From: Gordonia insulae
GTDB lineage: Bacteria; Actinomycetota; Actinomycetes; Mycobacteriales; Mycobacteriaceae
Assembly (NCBI RefSeq): GCF_003855095.1
Contig: NZ_CP033972.1
Span: 5,766,001-5,830,000, forward strand
Direction: 5' to 3'
DNA length: 64,000 nt
Shown here: piece after piece, positions 25,092 through 33,923 of the stretch
How the letters are laid out: each line of letters begins with the position of its first letter
Numbering within the stretch: the first letter of the stretch is position 1
Translations under genes and position numbers: made by a program
The notes under the pieces: model-generated
What the model was told of the DNA's origin: nothing
Database searches by the model: none
What the model saw: only the letters and a program-made list of their open reading frames with translations

Positions 25092-25907
25092 CTACTTGAT
25101 CTCTGAGCGCAGCACGCGGATCACACCCAGCGTCAATGGGATGGCGATCCACACGATTGCGGACACGAGGAGTCTGGCCCACTCGCCGCCGGTGGCCCAG
25201 TCGCCCGACTGGAACGGCATGTTGGTCGTGGACGTGTCGATCCACTGGCCGAGGTTGTCCTTGAACCACGGCACCAGCTCGGTGATCAGCGAAAGTGCCG
25301 TCGGCAGTGCGAAGTACGCGACGATCGCACCGGGCGTGTTGAGGATCAGCGCGGCGAATCCGAATCCGAGGAGCAGGCCGAACATCTGCAGCACGAACGA
25401 GTTCACCAGGCCTGCCGCGGTGAACGTCCAGGCACCGGCCGGATCGGTGTAGATGATCCCGGCGATCACGTTGCCCACCGCGCCGAGGACGAGCGCGACC
25501 ACCACGGCTCCGACACCGGCGATGAGCGCGGCCGACAGTTTCGCCGCGACGACCCGCTCGCGACGGGGCTCCATGGTGAATGTGGTGAGTGCGTTGCGTT
25601 GACTCCACTCGCCGGTGACCAGGAGGATCGCCAGCACCGGCAGGATGATCGCCGTAGGGATGTTCATCATGCCGAAGAACTCACCGAAGCCCAGATTCTC
25701 CGGACTGTTGCGATCGGCGATCAGCATCGCGACGGCCACCACGACGGAGATGACGCCGATGGACGCGGTCAGCCAGAATCCGGCGCGGGTGTCGACGAGT
25801 TTGCGTAGTTCGACCGCGGTGAGGCGGGCCAGCGGTATCGGGGCGGTCCGACGATCGGCCGCTGCGGTGTTCGGGACCGCGACGTTCCGGACTGGGGTGC
25901 TCATCAC
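25092..25907 (-). CDS. ABC-2-type exporter permease
   Basis: A 271-residue membrane protein with about six helices and the ABC-2 permease layout: a cytoplasmic N-terminus ending ELRKLVDTRAGFWL before helix 1, VTGEWSQRNALTTFTMEPRRERVVAAK (a segment typical of the family) between helices 2 and 3, then four more helices. It overlaps the ATP-binding gene upstream (ATGATGAG at the junction), so the two are translated together and form one exporter. Substrate unknown; neighbouring two-component genes suggest an envelope-stress or antimicrobial role. Confidence 0.85.
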   Translation of the reverse strand: MMSTPVRNVAVPNTAAADRRTAPIPLARLTAVELRKLVDTRAGFWLTASIGVISVVVAVAMLIADRNSPENLGFGEFFGMMNIPTAIILPVLAILLVTGEWSQRNALTTFTMEPRRERVVAAKLSAALIAGVGAVVVALVLGAVGNVIAGIIYTDPAGAWTFTAAGLVNSFVLQMFGLLLGFGFAALILNTPGAIVAYFALPTALSLITELVPWFKDNLGQWIDTSTTNMPFQSGDWATGGEWARLLVSAIVWIAIPLTLGVIRVLRSEIK

Positions 25908-26824
25908 TGGACTCCCTGGGGGACTGGTTGTTCGCGCTGGGTCTGTTGGGTGAGTTGCAGGAACATCTCCTCGAGCTGGGCGCCGTCACCGGGCCGGAGT
26001 TCGATGAGGGCGATGCCGGTGGCTGCGGCGACCCGCCCGACGTCCTCGGGCGTGGCATCGGTGGTGAAGCCGCCGCCGTCGGCCGGCTGAGCGTGAATAC
26101 CACTGCGTGACAACGCGTCTGCCAGTGACGTGTCGTCGAGGGACCGGACGCGTGCGCCGTTGGTGGCCAGGAGTTCGTCCTTCGTGCCCTGCGCGACGAT
26201 CCGCCCCTGCCCGATGACGAGGATCTCGTCGGCGATGATCTCGATCTCGTGCAGCAGGTGTGAGGACAGCAGGACGGTGCCGCCACGGTTCGCGTAGTCC
26301 CGCAGCAGGGTGCGCATCCAGTGGATGCCGGCCGGGTCGAGTCCGTTGGCGGGTTCGTCGAGGATCAGGATGTGCGGATCACCGATCAGCGCGTTGGCGA
26401 TGCCGAGGCGCTGACGCATACCCAGCGAGTAGTTGCGCACCCGGCGGTCGGCCTCGTCGGGAGTCAGGCTGACCATCTCGAGCATCTCGTCGACGCGGGA
26501 TCGCGGCACGCCCATCGTCATCGCACTGAGTCGGAGGATCTCCGCGCCGGTGCGGCCGGCGTGCTGGGCCGAGGCGTCGAGCAGGACACCGACCTGGGTG
26601 GACGGATTCGGGATGTCGCGGTACGCGAACCCGTCGACGGTCGCCGAGCCGGATGTCGGAGGCGTGAGCCCGGCGATGATGCGCATCGTGGTGGACTTGC
26701 CTGCGCCGTTGGGCCCCAGGAATCCGGTGACCTGTCCGGACTTGCAGGCGAACGAGACGTCGTCGACGGCCGTGTGGTCGCCATATCTCTTGGTGAGGTG
26801 CTCGACGGTGATCATGGTGACCAT
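25904..26824 (-). CDS. ABC exporter ATP-binding protein
   Basis: A 306-residue ABC ATPase. Walker A is GPNGAGKST near residue 36, the signature NYSLGMRQRLGIA near 130, Walker B ILILDEPANGLDP near 152, and the H-loop SSHLLHEIE near 188. The C-terminal 80 residues form the extra domain common in ABC-2 drug or lantibiotic exporters. Co-translated with the permease downstream. It is divergent from the sensor kinase gene (124 bp between starts), so the two-component pair may regulate it. Confidence 0.92.
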   Translation of the reverse strand: MVTMITVEHLTKRYGDHTAVDDVSFACKSGQVTGFLGPNGAGKSTTMRIIAGLTPPTSGSATVDGFAYRDIPNPSTQVGVLLDASAQHAGRTGAEILRLSAMTMGVPRSRVDEMLEMVSLTPDEADRRVRNYSLGMRQRLGIANALIGDPHILILDEPANGLDPAGIHWMRTLLRDYANRGGTVLLSSHLLHEIEIIADEILVIGQGRIVAQGTKDELLATNGARVRSLDDTSLADALSRSGIHAQPADGGGFTTDATPEDVGRVAAATGIALIELRPGDGAQLEEMFLQLTQQTQREQPVPQGVQ

Positions 26825-26948
26825 CGTCGCCGGAGCAGGCAGGCCGCCACATCGGGCGGGAGGCCAGATCGATGTCCGACCAAAGTCGTAGGCCGGTGTG
26901 GTCGAGAGTATGAGGTGACCCCGACATCGCCCCGATTACGGTAGGGGT

Positions 26949-28115
26949 GTGCGCCCCGACGACTACCAACCGCCGTTGACGTGGTGGAGTCACACCTGGC
27001 GCCTGGTGCTGATGCTCGTGATCTCCGGGGTCGCCTGGGGTACCCGCGCCGGATACCAGTGGGAGTACGCCCGCTGGTGGTTCGTGACGGACCTCTCGGT
27101 CGGACTGCTCACCTACGTCGTGGTGTGGTGGCGCCGTTCCCATCCCGTGGCGGTGGCCACGATCGGCAACCTCGCCAGCATCATCTCGGCGAGTTCGGCC
27201 GGTGCCGGCATCCTGGCGATGGTCTCGCTCTCGACGCGCCGGAACTGGCGCGAGATCATCCCGCAGGCGGTGCTCGCCGCTGTCTGCGGCGTCCTCGGCG
27301 AAGAGTTCTTCAACGTGCCGGACGTCAACGAGCCGGCGCTGCTGCGGTACGGCATCCTGTTCGCGGTGCTGGCCACGATGATCGGTTGGGGCATGTACAT
27401 CGGGTCGCGGCGTGAGTTGTTCGCGAGTTGGCGCCAGCGGGCGATCCTGGCCGAGGCCGAGCAGGAAGCCGAGGTCCGCCGGGCCCGGTCGGTCGAACGT
27501 GCACGAATTGCTCGCGAGATGCATGATGTTCTCGCCCATAGGATCTCGACGGTGAGCATGTACGCCGGCGCGCTGGCCTATCGTGACGACCTCGATCGGG
27601 CACAGGTCAAGGAGACCGCGCAGACGATCCAGGAGACGTCTCATCTCGCGCTCACCGAGCTCCGCGAGGTGCTCGGGGTCCTCCGCGAGGGTCCGGGTGA
27701 TGCCGATCCCGAACAGCCGCAGGCGGTTCCGCAGGATCTCGACGCCCTCATCGAGGAGGGCCGGGCGGGTGGTACGCGCATCGAGTACTCCTGCTCGGCG
27801 GACCTCGCGACGATGGCACCCGCGCGCTTCCGCACGCTGTATCGATGTCTGCAGGAGGCGTTGACGAACGCGCGTAAACACGCACCGGCCGCGGCGGTCA
27901 CGGTGCGGATCAAGGGTGACCCCGATGTCGGTGTCGACCTGCTCGTCGACAACCCGCTGCCGTTGCGCACCGACCCGACTGACCTGCCGCCGAGATCGGG
28001 GCTCGGATTGGTCGGCGTGGCCGAACGGGTCGCGTTGAGCGGTGGAAGGCAGTCGGCGCTGCGGACCGACGATCGGCACTTCGTCCTGCACGTCTGGCTA
28101 CCGTGGAGCACATGA
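26949..28115 (+). CDS. Two-component sensor histidine kinase (NarL/DesK type)
   Basis: A 388-residue membrane sensor. Residues 15-155 hold four to five hydrophobic helices with little outside the membrane. The HisKA_3 dimer domain has the phospho-acceptor His192 (ARIAREMHDVLAHRIS), and the ATP-binding domain at 265-385 has EALTNARKHAPAA (N box) and SGLGLVGVAERV (G2 box); the usual DNG of the G1 box reads VDN. GTG start. Coupled to the response regulator by an ATGA overlap. The small sensing region and the divergent ABC exporter suggest it senses an envelope-active compound, as in DesKR/LiaSR-like systems. Confidence 0.9.
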   Translation: MRPDDYQPPLTWWSHTWRLVLMLVISGVAWGTRAGYQWEYARWWFVTDLSVGLLTYVVVWWRRSHPVAVATIGNLASIISASSAGAGILAMVSLSTRRNWREIIPQAVLAAVCGVLGEEFFNVPDVNEPALLRYGILFAVLATMIGWGMYIGSRRELFASWRQRAILAEAEQEAEVRRARSVERARIAREMHDVLAHRISTVSMYAGALAYRDDLDRAQVKETAQTIQETSHLALTELREVLGVLREGPGDADPEQPQAVPQDLDALIEEGRAGGTRIEYSCSADLATMAPARFRTLYRCLQEALTNARKHAPAAAVTVRIKGDPDVGVDLLVDNPLPLRTDPTDLPPRSGLGLVGVAERVALSGGRQSALRTDDRHFVLHVWLPWST

Positions 28116-28771
28116 GCGCCGCCCGCATCATGATCGTCGACGACGACCCGCTGGTCCGTTCCGGTCTGCGGCTGTTGCTCGGTGGCGACCCGGCCCTCGA
28201 CGTGGTCGCCGAGGCGGGCAACGGCCAGCAGGCCATCGACCGTCACGCCGCGGACCCGGTGGACATGCTGCTGATGGATCTCCGGATGCCGGTGATGGAC
28301 GGGATCACCGCGACCGCGAGACTCAAATCGATCGAGGACCCGCCGTCGGTGATCGTGCTGACCACCTTCGACGCCGACGACCACGTGGTCCGGGCGCTGG
28401 CCGTGGGTGCCGACGGCTTTCTCCTCAAGGACACCGCACCCGAGGACATCGTCGCGGCGATCAAGAATGTGCTGCAAGGACTTCCGGTGCTGAGCCCGTC
28501 GGTGACGGCGGCGCTGATCAAGCAGGTCGTGGCGGGCGACGGTGGGGCGGGCCGGTCGACACGGGCACGCGATGAACTCGCAGCGCTCACCGACCGGGAG
28601 CGCGACGTGGCGATCTGCCTCGCCAGGGGCGCGTCGAATGCGGAGATCGCGACCGAGCTCTACATGAGTGTGGCGACGGTGAAGGCGCACATCTCGCACA
28701 TCTTCACCAAACTCGGCACGGCCAATCGTGTTCAGGTCGCGATCCTCATCCACGACGCCGGCCTCGCGTGA
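28112..28771 (+). CDS. NarL/FixJ-family response regulator
   Basis: A 219-residue response regulator. The receiver domain has the acidic pocket IVDDDP (residues 8-13), phospho-acceptor Asp56 (LLMDLRMPVMDG), Thr in VLTTFDADD and Lys in FLLKDTAPED. The C-terminal LuxR-type HTH is at 155-215 (LTDRERDVAICLARGASNAEIATELYMSVATVKAHISHIFTKLG). The start at 28112 overlaps the kinase stop; a GTG at 28103 is also possible. The likely target is the divergent ABC exporter operon. Confidence 0.93.
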   Translation: MSAARIMIVDDDPLVRSGLRLLLGGDPALDVVAEAGNGQQAIDRHAADPVDMLLMDLRMPVMDGITATARLKSIEDPPSVIVLTTFDADDHVVRALAVGADGFLLKDTAPEDIVAAIKNVLQGLPVLSPSVTAALIKQVVAGDGGAGRSTRARDELAALTDRERDVAICLARGASNAEIATELYMSVATVKAHISHIFTKLGTANRVQVAILIHDAGLA

Positions 28772-28871
28772 CGGCGTCCGACCGATCGGCCTGGTGGCGG
28801 GAACTCCCGATCCTGTGGAGACTGGATGGCACACGGCATCGCAGCCGTCCCGCTGCACCAGGAGGTCTCTC

Positions 28872-29282
28872 ATGGCGGAGAACAACGGACCATTCGGAAT
28901 GAGCCCGGACGATTTCGACCGGTTCGCCCGCGAGGCGACGGACGGAGTCCGCGACATGGTCGGCAAGTTCCTGGCCAGCCCCGGCGGCCAGGGATCGTGG
29001 TCGGCCATGTTCTCCGACACCGACCGACGGACACACCGGGAACCGGAGACCGCGGGCGAGACCGGCACGGGTGTCTGGGCGGTCTTCGTCGTCAGCGATG
29101 ACGGTGGTGCCCGTGTCGAGCAGGTGTACGCGAACGAACTCGATGCGCTACGGGCGAACAAGCACAACACCGATCCGCGGCGCAAGGTGCGGTTCCTGCC
29201 GTACGGCATCACGGTCAGTGCGCTCGACGAGGACGATGCTCCCGGGGACGATGCTCCCGGGGACCATTCGCCGCCCGAGTGA
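28872..29282 (+). CDS. Conserved hypothetical, acidic small protein
   Basis: A 136-residue cytoplasmic protein with a helical start (SPDDFDRFAREATDGVRDMVGKFL) and a beta-rich second half (GVWAVFVVSDDGGARVEQVYANELDALRANKHNTDPRRKVRFLPYG). This second half resembles small actinobacterial proteins of unknown role. The acidic end contains a perfect 15-bp duplication encoding DDAPG twice. GGAGG lies 7 bases before the ATG. Lies between the two-component system and the guanidine exporter with no obvious link. Confidence 0.6.
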   Translation: MAENNGPFGMSPDDFDRFAREATDGVRDMVGKFLASPGGQGSWSAMFSDTDRRTHREPETAGETGTGVWAVFVVSDDGGARVEQVYANELDALRANKHNTDPRRKVRFLPYGITVSALDEDDAPGDDAPGDHSPPE

Positions 29283-29336
29283 CGAATTTCGGCCCCACCT
29301 GGAACGTTGCTAGGGTGGTGGGGTCGATGGGACACA

Positions 29337-29380
29337 CCGGACGAGCCCGCCGTACCCGGCCAGCGACAAGACGGTGGCTC
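29337..29380 (+). promoter_or_regulatory. Guanidine-III (ykkC-III) riboswitch
   Basis: CCGGACGAG, then GCCGTACCCGG (29349-29359), then GACAAGACGG (29364-29373) reproduce the conserved core of the guanidine-III aptamer almost base for base. P1 is CCGG (29337-29340) with CCGG (29356-29359). P2 is CCGCCGT with ACGGTGG, seven pairs including one G-U. The TGGAGG ribosome-binding site of the exporter gene follows immediately, so guanidinium binding would control access to it and hence translation. Confidence 0.92.
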
Positions 29381-29394
29381 TGGAGGTCACCATC

Positions 29395-29709
29395 ATGTCC
29401 TGGCTCGTTCTCGTCGTATCCGGCGTTCTCGAGGCCATCTGGGCGACCGCGATGGGCAAGTCCGAGGGCTTCACCCGTCTCGTGCCCAGCGTCATCTTCG
29501 GCGTCGCGCTCATCGCCAGCATGGGCGGACTCGCGTACGCCATGCGCTCGTTGCCGACCGGAACCGCCTACGCCGTCTGGGTCGGGATCGGCGCCACCCT
29601 CACCGTCGTCTACGCGATGATCACCGGTGAGGAAACCGTGAGCGTGGTCAAGGTGCTCTGTATCGTCGCGATCATCGGCGGCGTGATCGGCCTGAAGATG
29701 GCCGGATGA
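29395..29709 (+). CDS. sugE: SMR-family guanidinium exporter (SugE/Gdx type)
   Basis: A 104-residue, four-helix small multidrug resistance protein. The essential membrane Glu is Glu13 (SGVLEAIWATAMGKSEGFT), and WATAMGKS is characteristic of the Gdx guanidinium/proton antiporter subgroup. GTAYAVWVGIGA in helix 3 is also typical. The ATG at 29395 has TGGAGG 8 bases upstream and follows directly on a guanidine-III riboswitch, which makes the guanidinium-export role far more certain than the protein alone. It works as an antiparallel dimer in the inner membrane. Confidence 0.95.
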   Translation: MSWLVLVVSGVLEAIWATAMGKSEGFTRLVPSVIFGVALIASMGGLAYAMRSLPTGTAYAVWVGIGATLTVVYAMITGEETVSVVKVLCIVAIIGGVIGLKMAG

Positions 29710-29713
29710 GTCG

Positions 29714-29739
29714 GAGCTCGGGCCTCACCACCCGGGCTC
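29714..29739. terminator. Bidirectional terminator hairpin
   Basis: GAGCTCGGG (29714-29722) pairs with CCCGGGCTC (29731-29739), nine pairs with one G-U, around an 8-base loop. It lies 5 bases after the exporter stop and touches the stop codon of the convergent thioesterase gene. Confidence 0.75.
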
Positions 29740-30283
29740 ATTGCGCCGAACGCAGCGCCGTCCGCCGTTCCTGTGCTTCCCGGAAGCGTCGCTTCTGCAC
29801 GTCGGTCTCCGGCACGAGTTGGGGAACGGGATGCGGACGCCCGCCGTCGTCGGTGGCCACCATCGTGAAATAGCAACTGTTGGTGTGGCGGCGCTGGCCG
29901 GTACGGACATCCTCGGTGTCGACCCGGATGCCGACCTCCATCGAGGTCCGCCCGGTGTAGTTGACCGATGCCGTGAGCGTGAGGATCTCACCCACCCGGA
30001 TCGGCTCCCGGAAGATGACCCGGTCCACCGAGAGTGTCACCGCGTAGCGGCGCGAATAGCGACTCGCGCATGCGTAGGCGACCTGATCGAGCAGCTTGAG
30101 CAACGTGCCACCGTGCACATTGCCCGCGAAGTTCGCCATGTCCGGCGTCATCAGCAGCGACATCGACAGACTGATGCGCTCGGACGACTCGTCGTCGGAG
30201 TGTTCGACCGTTCCCGGGTCGTCGAGGGTTTCCATCGTGCGGCTCCAATCGCGGGCTGAGGGCGTCGGTTCCAACCCTTTCAT
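29738..30283 (-). CDS. Acyl-CoA thioesterase, YciA-like hotdog
   Basis: A 181-residue single-hotdog thioesterase of the YciA/BACH type that hydrolyses acyl-CoA. Landmarks: LLMTPDMANFAGNVHGGTLLKLLDQVAYACASRYS (residues 43-77; His57 and Asp66 lie in the hotdog helix region), VDRVIFREPIRVGEILTLTA and the strand NSCYFTMVATDDGG. The ATG at 30283 or an in-frame ATG at 30235 (METLDDPG) could be used; the first 15 residues are not conserved-looking. Probably cytoplasmic; acyl-chain preference unknown. Confidence 0.85.
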   Translation of the reverse strand: MKGLEPTPSARDWSRTMETLDDPGTVEHSDDESSERISLSMSLLMTPDMANFAGNVHGGTLLKLLDQVAYACASRYSRRYAVTLSVDRVIFREPIRVGEILTLTASVNYTGRTSMEVGIRVDTEDVRTGQRRHTNSCYFTMVATDDGGRPHPVPQLVPETDVQKRRFREAQERRTALRSAQ

Positions 30284-30360
30284 CTACCCGCCGGTCAGGT
30301 CGGGCGTGTGCGGTGATCCACAGTGTGGGCACCGCCGCGCCCGACCCGGAGCCTGACGAT

Positions 30361-31146
30361 CTACCGGTGCGGCGGTTCGGCCAGGCCGCGCGCGACGCCC
30401 ACACCGGCGCCCACACCCGCACCGATCGCGGTGAACGGCGCCGCGGTCACCGCGGCACCGATCGCGGCGCCGGCGATCGGACCCGCCACCAGCCCGGCGG
30501 GCAGGAACGGCACACCCGCGACGAGGCCGGCGACCCCGCCGACCAGGGCTCCCGCCGTGGCCAGCGGCGCGCCGACGGTGGCGGTCGCGATCGCGGCGCC
30601 GGTCGTCGCGTCGGCGACGGTGGTCGCGGCGACCCGGTCCGATCGGGCCGGGTCGAGTCCCATCGAGTCGCCCGCGGCGGCAACCTGTGCCTCGGCGCCG
30701 GCCGCGGCGTCGTTGACCTGGCGGGTCTGCTGCGGGGTCAGCCAGCCGGGCGCCGGTGCCTGCAGATCCCCGGCGCGGACGGTGCCCGGCGCCGGCGCGA
30801 TCGGGCGGACCGGCGCGACGGGTGTCGGTGCGTGCAGCGACGCGAGGTCGAGCGGTTTGAGGGGCTGCTGGGTCAGCGGCCGGGTGCCCCGCCCGGTCCG
30901 TTGCGGGGCCGGCGCAGGGTTCTCGCGATCGGCGACCGGCTGTGGCGCGACGGCGGGGTGTGTGGCCGGAAGGTGCGGCGCCGGGAGGTGCGGTAACGGC
31001 ATCGGTGCCGGCGCCGCCGGCGCTGCGGACGCCGCGCCCGCCCCGGCGAAGGCGAGCACGACCGGCGCAGATCCGGTGGCGACCAGGGTTGCCATGCGGC
31101 GGTGCGGGTTCGGTGCGCGGTGACGGCCTCGTGCGCGATTGCTCAT
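30361..31146 (-). CDS. Secreted Pro/Ala-rich protein with Gly/Ala hydrophobic C-terminus
   Basis: A 261-residue exported protein I do not recognise. An Arg-rich start (SNRARGRHRAPNPHRR) leads into a signal peptide cleaved after GAASAA near residue 42. Next is a Pro/Ala/His-rich stretch (to about 115), a short helical domain (TPQQTRQVNDAAAGAEAQVAAAGDSMGLD, 135-165), and a long Gly/Ala/Val-rich region (175-250) that could insert in membranes. This layout recalls insoluble-domain proteins of mycolata cell envelopes. The ATG at 31146 has GGAGG 8 bases upstream. Alone in its orientation. Confidence 0.6.
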   Translation of the reverse strand: MSNRARGRHRAPNPHRRMATLVATGSAPVVLAFAGAGAASAAPAAPAPMPLPHLPAPHLPATHPAVAPQPVADRENPAPAPQRTGRGTRPLTQQPLKPLDLASLHAPTPVAPVRPIAPAPGTVRAGDLQAPAPGWLTPQQTRQVNDAAAGAEAQVAAAGDSMGLDPARSDRVAATTVADATTGAAIATATVGAPLATAGALVGGVAGLVAGVPFLPAGLVAGPIAGAAIGAAVTAAPFTAIGAGVGAGVGVARGLAEPPHR

Positions 31147-31284
31147 GCTTTCTACCTCCGGCTTGTCGTCGATCACGGTGTTCCGACGGTGGTTCGCGTG
31201 GTGGCTGTGCCCGGATGGGTCGGGAACCGGGTGGGCCGGAGATCGCCTGGCAGGACGAGTCGCCCGCTGTGCCAGGATGTCCTC

Positions 31285-32526
31285 ATGTTCCTGCTCGCGG
31301 AGGCGTCGTCCGAGGTGGACGCGTCGGCGACCATCTCGCTTTTCTGGATCGCGGTGGTGGCCGTCATCTCACCGCTCATCTCGCGCCTGTCACGGGGGTA
31401 CATCCCGGACGCGGTGGTCCTGTTGGTGCTCGGGATGGTCGTGGGCCCGAACATGCTCGGCTGGGCGGACTCCGGAGATGTTGCGATCATCAGCCAGATG
31501 GGACTCGGTCTGCTGTTCCTGCTGGCCGGCTACGAGCTCGATCCGAAGTTGTTGGGCGGCAAGCCGGGTCGCGTCGCGCGACTGACCTGGCTGGTCGGAC
31601 TGGTGTTCGCCTGGGGCGCGGTGACACTCGCGGTGTCGTCGCAGAGCTTTTCCACCCACGTCGCGGTGGCCATCGCGCTGACGTCGACGGCGTTGGGCAC
31701 CCTGTTGCCGATCCTGCGGGAAGCAGGCCTCCTCGACACCCCACTCGGCCGCTCGGTGATGGCACACGGCGCGGTGGGGGAGCTGGGGCCGATCCTGGCG
31801 ATGTCACTACTGCTGACCAGCCGCAACCTCCCCGGGGCGCTGCTGGTCCTGGTGCTCTTCGGCATCGCCGCGGTGATCATCGGTGTCGTGCCGCAACGGA
31901 TCGTCGCGCGGCTGCCGGGTGTGCGGCGCGCGGTCACGGTGATGCGCGGGGGCACGATCCAGCTTCCGGTGCGCATCGTGATCCTGTTGCTCGTCTCGCT
32001 GATGACGGTGGCGGCGGTGTTCGACCTCGACGTCGTGCTCGGTGCGTTTGCCGCCGGACTCATCCTGCGGCGCCTGATCGGACCCGAGCAGAAAGCCGTG
32101 GGGTCGTCGCTGGAGGTGATCGGATTCGGGGTCTTCATCCCGGTCTTCTTCGTCACGTCCGGGATGGGGATCGACATCGCGGCGGTGTTGGGTGAGCCGG
32201 GCTTCTGGGCCGTCCTCGTCGTGGCGATCGGCGTGGCCCGGGGTCTACCGGTCTGGTTCAGCGAACGCTACGTCGAGCACGGGGCGAATCTCGAGTTCGG
32301 TCACGAACGCGCCCAGCTGGCGCTCTATGCGGCGACGGGCCTGCCCATCATCGTCGCGGTCACCCAGGTCGCCATGGCGTCGGACCTGATGTCGGTCGAG
32401 GTCGCGTCCACCCTCGTCGCCGCGGGCGCGACCACGGTGTTGCTGTTCCCGATGATCGCGCGGCTGATCGGTGCGCGACATCCGGGTGCATCTGACGACG
32501 TGAGCCGGACCGAGGCGTCGATGTGA
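31285..32526 (+). CDS. Cation:proton antiporter (CPA2/Kef-like)
   Basis: A 413-residue membrane protein with about 12 helices of the monovalent cation:proton antiporter-2 family (Na+/H+ or K+/H+). Typical sequences: GYIPDAVVLLVLGMVVGPNMLG in helix 2, GLGLLFLLAGYELDPK in helix 3, ALTSTALGTLLPILREAG in the core (a TS-T element in the unwound helix) and VLGAFAAGLILRRL in helix 9. No C-terminal NAD-binding (TrkA-N) domain, unlike full KefB/C. ATG at 31285 with AGGATG close by. The stop lies in the loop/stem base of a strong terminator hairpin. Confidence 0.88.
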   Translation: MFLLAEASSEVDASATISLFWIAVVAVISPLISRLSRGYIPDAVVLLVLGMVVGPNMLGWADSGDVAIISQMGLGLLFLLAGYELDPKLLGGKPGRVARLTWLVGLVFAWGAVTLAVSSQSFSTHVAVAIALTSTALGTLLPILREAGLLDTPLGRSVMAHGAVGELGPILAMSLLLTSRNLPGALLVLVLFGIAAVIIGVVPQRIVARLPGVRRAVTVMRGGTIQLPVRIVILLLVSLMTVAAVFDLDVVLGAFAAGLILRRLIGPEQKAVGSSLEVIGFGVFIPVFFVTSGMGIDIAAVLGEPGFWAVLVVAIGVARGLPVWFSERYVEHGANLEFGHERAQLALYAATGLPIIVAVTQVAMASDLMSVEVASTLVAAGATTVLLFPMIARLIGARHPGASDDVSRTEASM

Positions 32527-32543
32527 CGCTCGGCCCGGCTCAC
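32500..32543. terminator. Terminator hairpin overlapping the antiporter stop codon
   Basis: GTGAGCCGGACCGAGGCGTC (32500-32519) folds back on GACGCTCGGCCCGGCTCAC (32525-32543): about 18 pairs with one mismatch and one bulge around a 5-base loop. The antiporter's last codons and its TGA are inside it. It separates that gene from the convergent rpf-like gene. Confidence 0.8.
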
Positions 32544-32575
32544 GGGTCGATCACGCGGAATGCGCTCTGCAGAGA

Positions 32576-32992
<417 letters not shown>

Positions 32993-33130
32993 TCAGTGAC
33001 CTGCGGGATTCGGATCACGGCTGGATAACACCGGTGATATTCCGGTGAATTGCCTGCGCATGGCGGCGAATTGCCCGGGGCGGTGCACCATCTGCAATTC
33101 GGTCAGCAGTGATGAAGGACACAATTGATT

Positions 33131-33146
33131 TGTGGTACCGGTCACA
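33131..33146. promoter_or_regulatory. CRP/GlxR-like binding site upstream of rpf
   Basis: TGTGGTACCGGTCACA matches the CRP/GlxR consensus TGTGA-N6-TCACA at 9 of 10 specified bases. It lies in the 280-bp gap before the rpf-like gene and just after the end of the HhH protein gene. rpf genes are known CRP/GlxR targets in mycobacteria and corynebacteria. A second, weaker palindrome CACCGG-N7-CCGGTG lies at 33029-33047. Nothing else was recognised in the gap. Confidence 0.65.
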
Positions 33147-33173
33147 CCATTTTCGGGGTGGCGGGAGTAGCGC

Positions 33174-33809
33174 TCAGCCGATATCCCGACGCAGTTCGTG
33201 GTCGAGGGAGGCCCGGACGAGGGCGGCGGCCAGTACGGCGGGATCGCCGTCTGCGAGACGGCCGAGCGCCACGGCATCGGCCGGCAATCCGAGCTCATCG
33301 GCGACGGCGAGTGCCCGCTCGTCGAAGTAGGGTGCGACCCACTCCCACACCGCTTGCACTTCGCGCAGGAACACGTCCGCGCCGACGGGGCCGATCCCGG
33401 TGAACTCCTGGAGCAGTGTCGTGACGCGGGCGGGGTCCCGGTCCGACAACTCGGCCAGGTTGCGGAGATCGCCGTGATGGTCGTCGAGGACCTTGCGCGC
33501 GGCTTCCCCCAGCCGTGTCGCGGTGCTCTCGTCATAGCGGACGTAACGGCCGCGACCGAGGGCACCGACCAGACTCTGCCACTGCGCGTCGGCCATCTTC
33601 CTCGGCGTGCGGTAACCCGCCGAGAACAGTTCCCGGGCCGCCGCGACCGCGATGTCGGCCGAGATGCGGGCGCTCAGCAGGAGTGCGAGGACCAACAGCT
33701 GGAACAGTGGGGCCGGGGTGTCCTTGAGCGTGATCCCCGCATCGTCGGCATACGTCCGGCCGGCCCGCTCCACGAGTGATGCCGCGATCTTGCGCTGCTT
33801 CTCGGACAC
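33174..33809 (-). CDS. Endonuclease III-like HhH protein without Fe-S cluster
   Basis: A 211-residue helical protein related to the HhH-GPD DNA glycosylase superfamily: LFQLLVLALLLSARISADIAVAAARELFSAGYRTPRKM (residues 33-70) matches the first Endo III domain, and LLQEFTGIGPVGADVFLREVQAVW (138-160) is the helix-hairpin-helix. The catalytic Lys/Asp positions of classical Endo III are not obvious and the cysteine cluster is absent, so it may bind DNA without base excision. ATG at 33809. Next to the rpf-like gene in the same direction but 280 bp apart. Confidence 0.7.
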   Translation of the reverse strand: MSEKQRKIAASLVERAGRTYADDAGITLKDTPAPLFQLLVLALLLSARISADIAVAAARELFSAGYRTPRKMADAQWQSLVGALGRGRYVRYDESTATRLGEAARKVLDDHHGDLRNLAELSDRDPARVTTLLQEFTGIGPVGADVFLREVQAVWEWVAPYFDERALAVADELGLPADAVALGRLADGDPAVLAAALVRASLDHELRRDIG

Positions 33810-33923
33810 GCCGATTCTCCTCCCGTCGATCGTGGGTGGCCCACGCGATCGCGGTGGACTCGCCTTCTCGACGGGCGTACCCGGTCGGGGGTCCGCGCAA
33901 TCACGCGGGAAAGCCGTTCGGCG

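Noticed and set aside
30313..31123. Plus-strand frames opposite the secreted Pro/Ala-rich protein
   Set aside because: Low-complexity Arg/Ala products with no signal or ribosome-binding site; the minus-strand gene has both.
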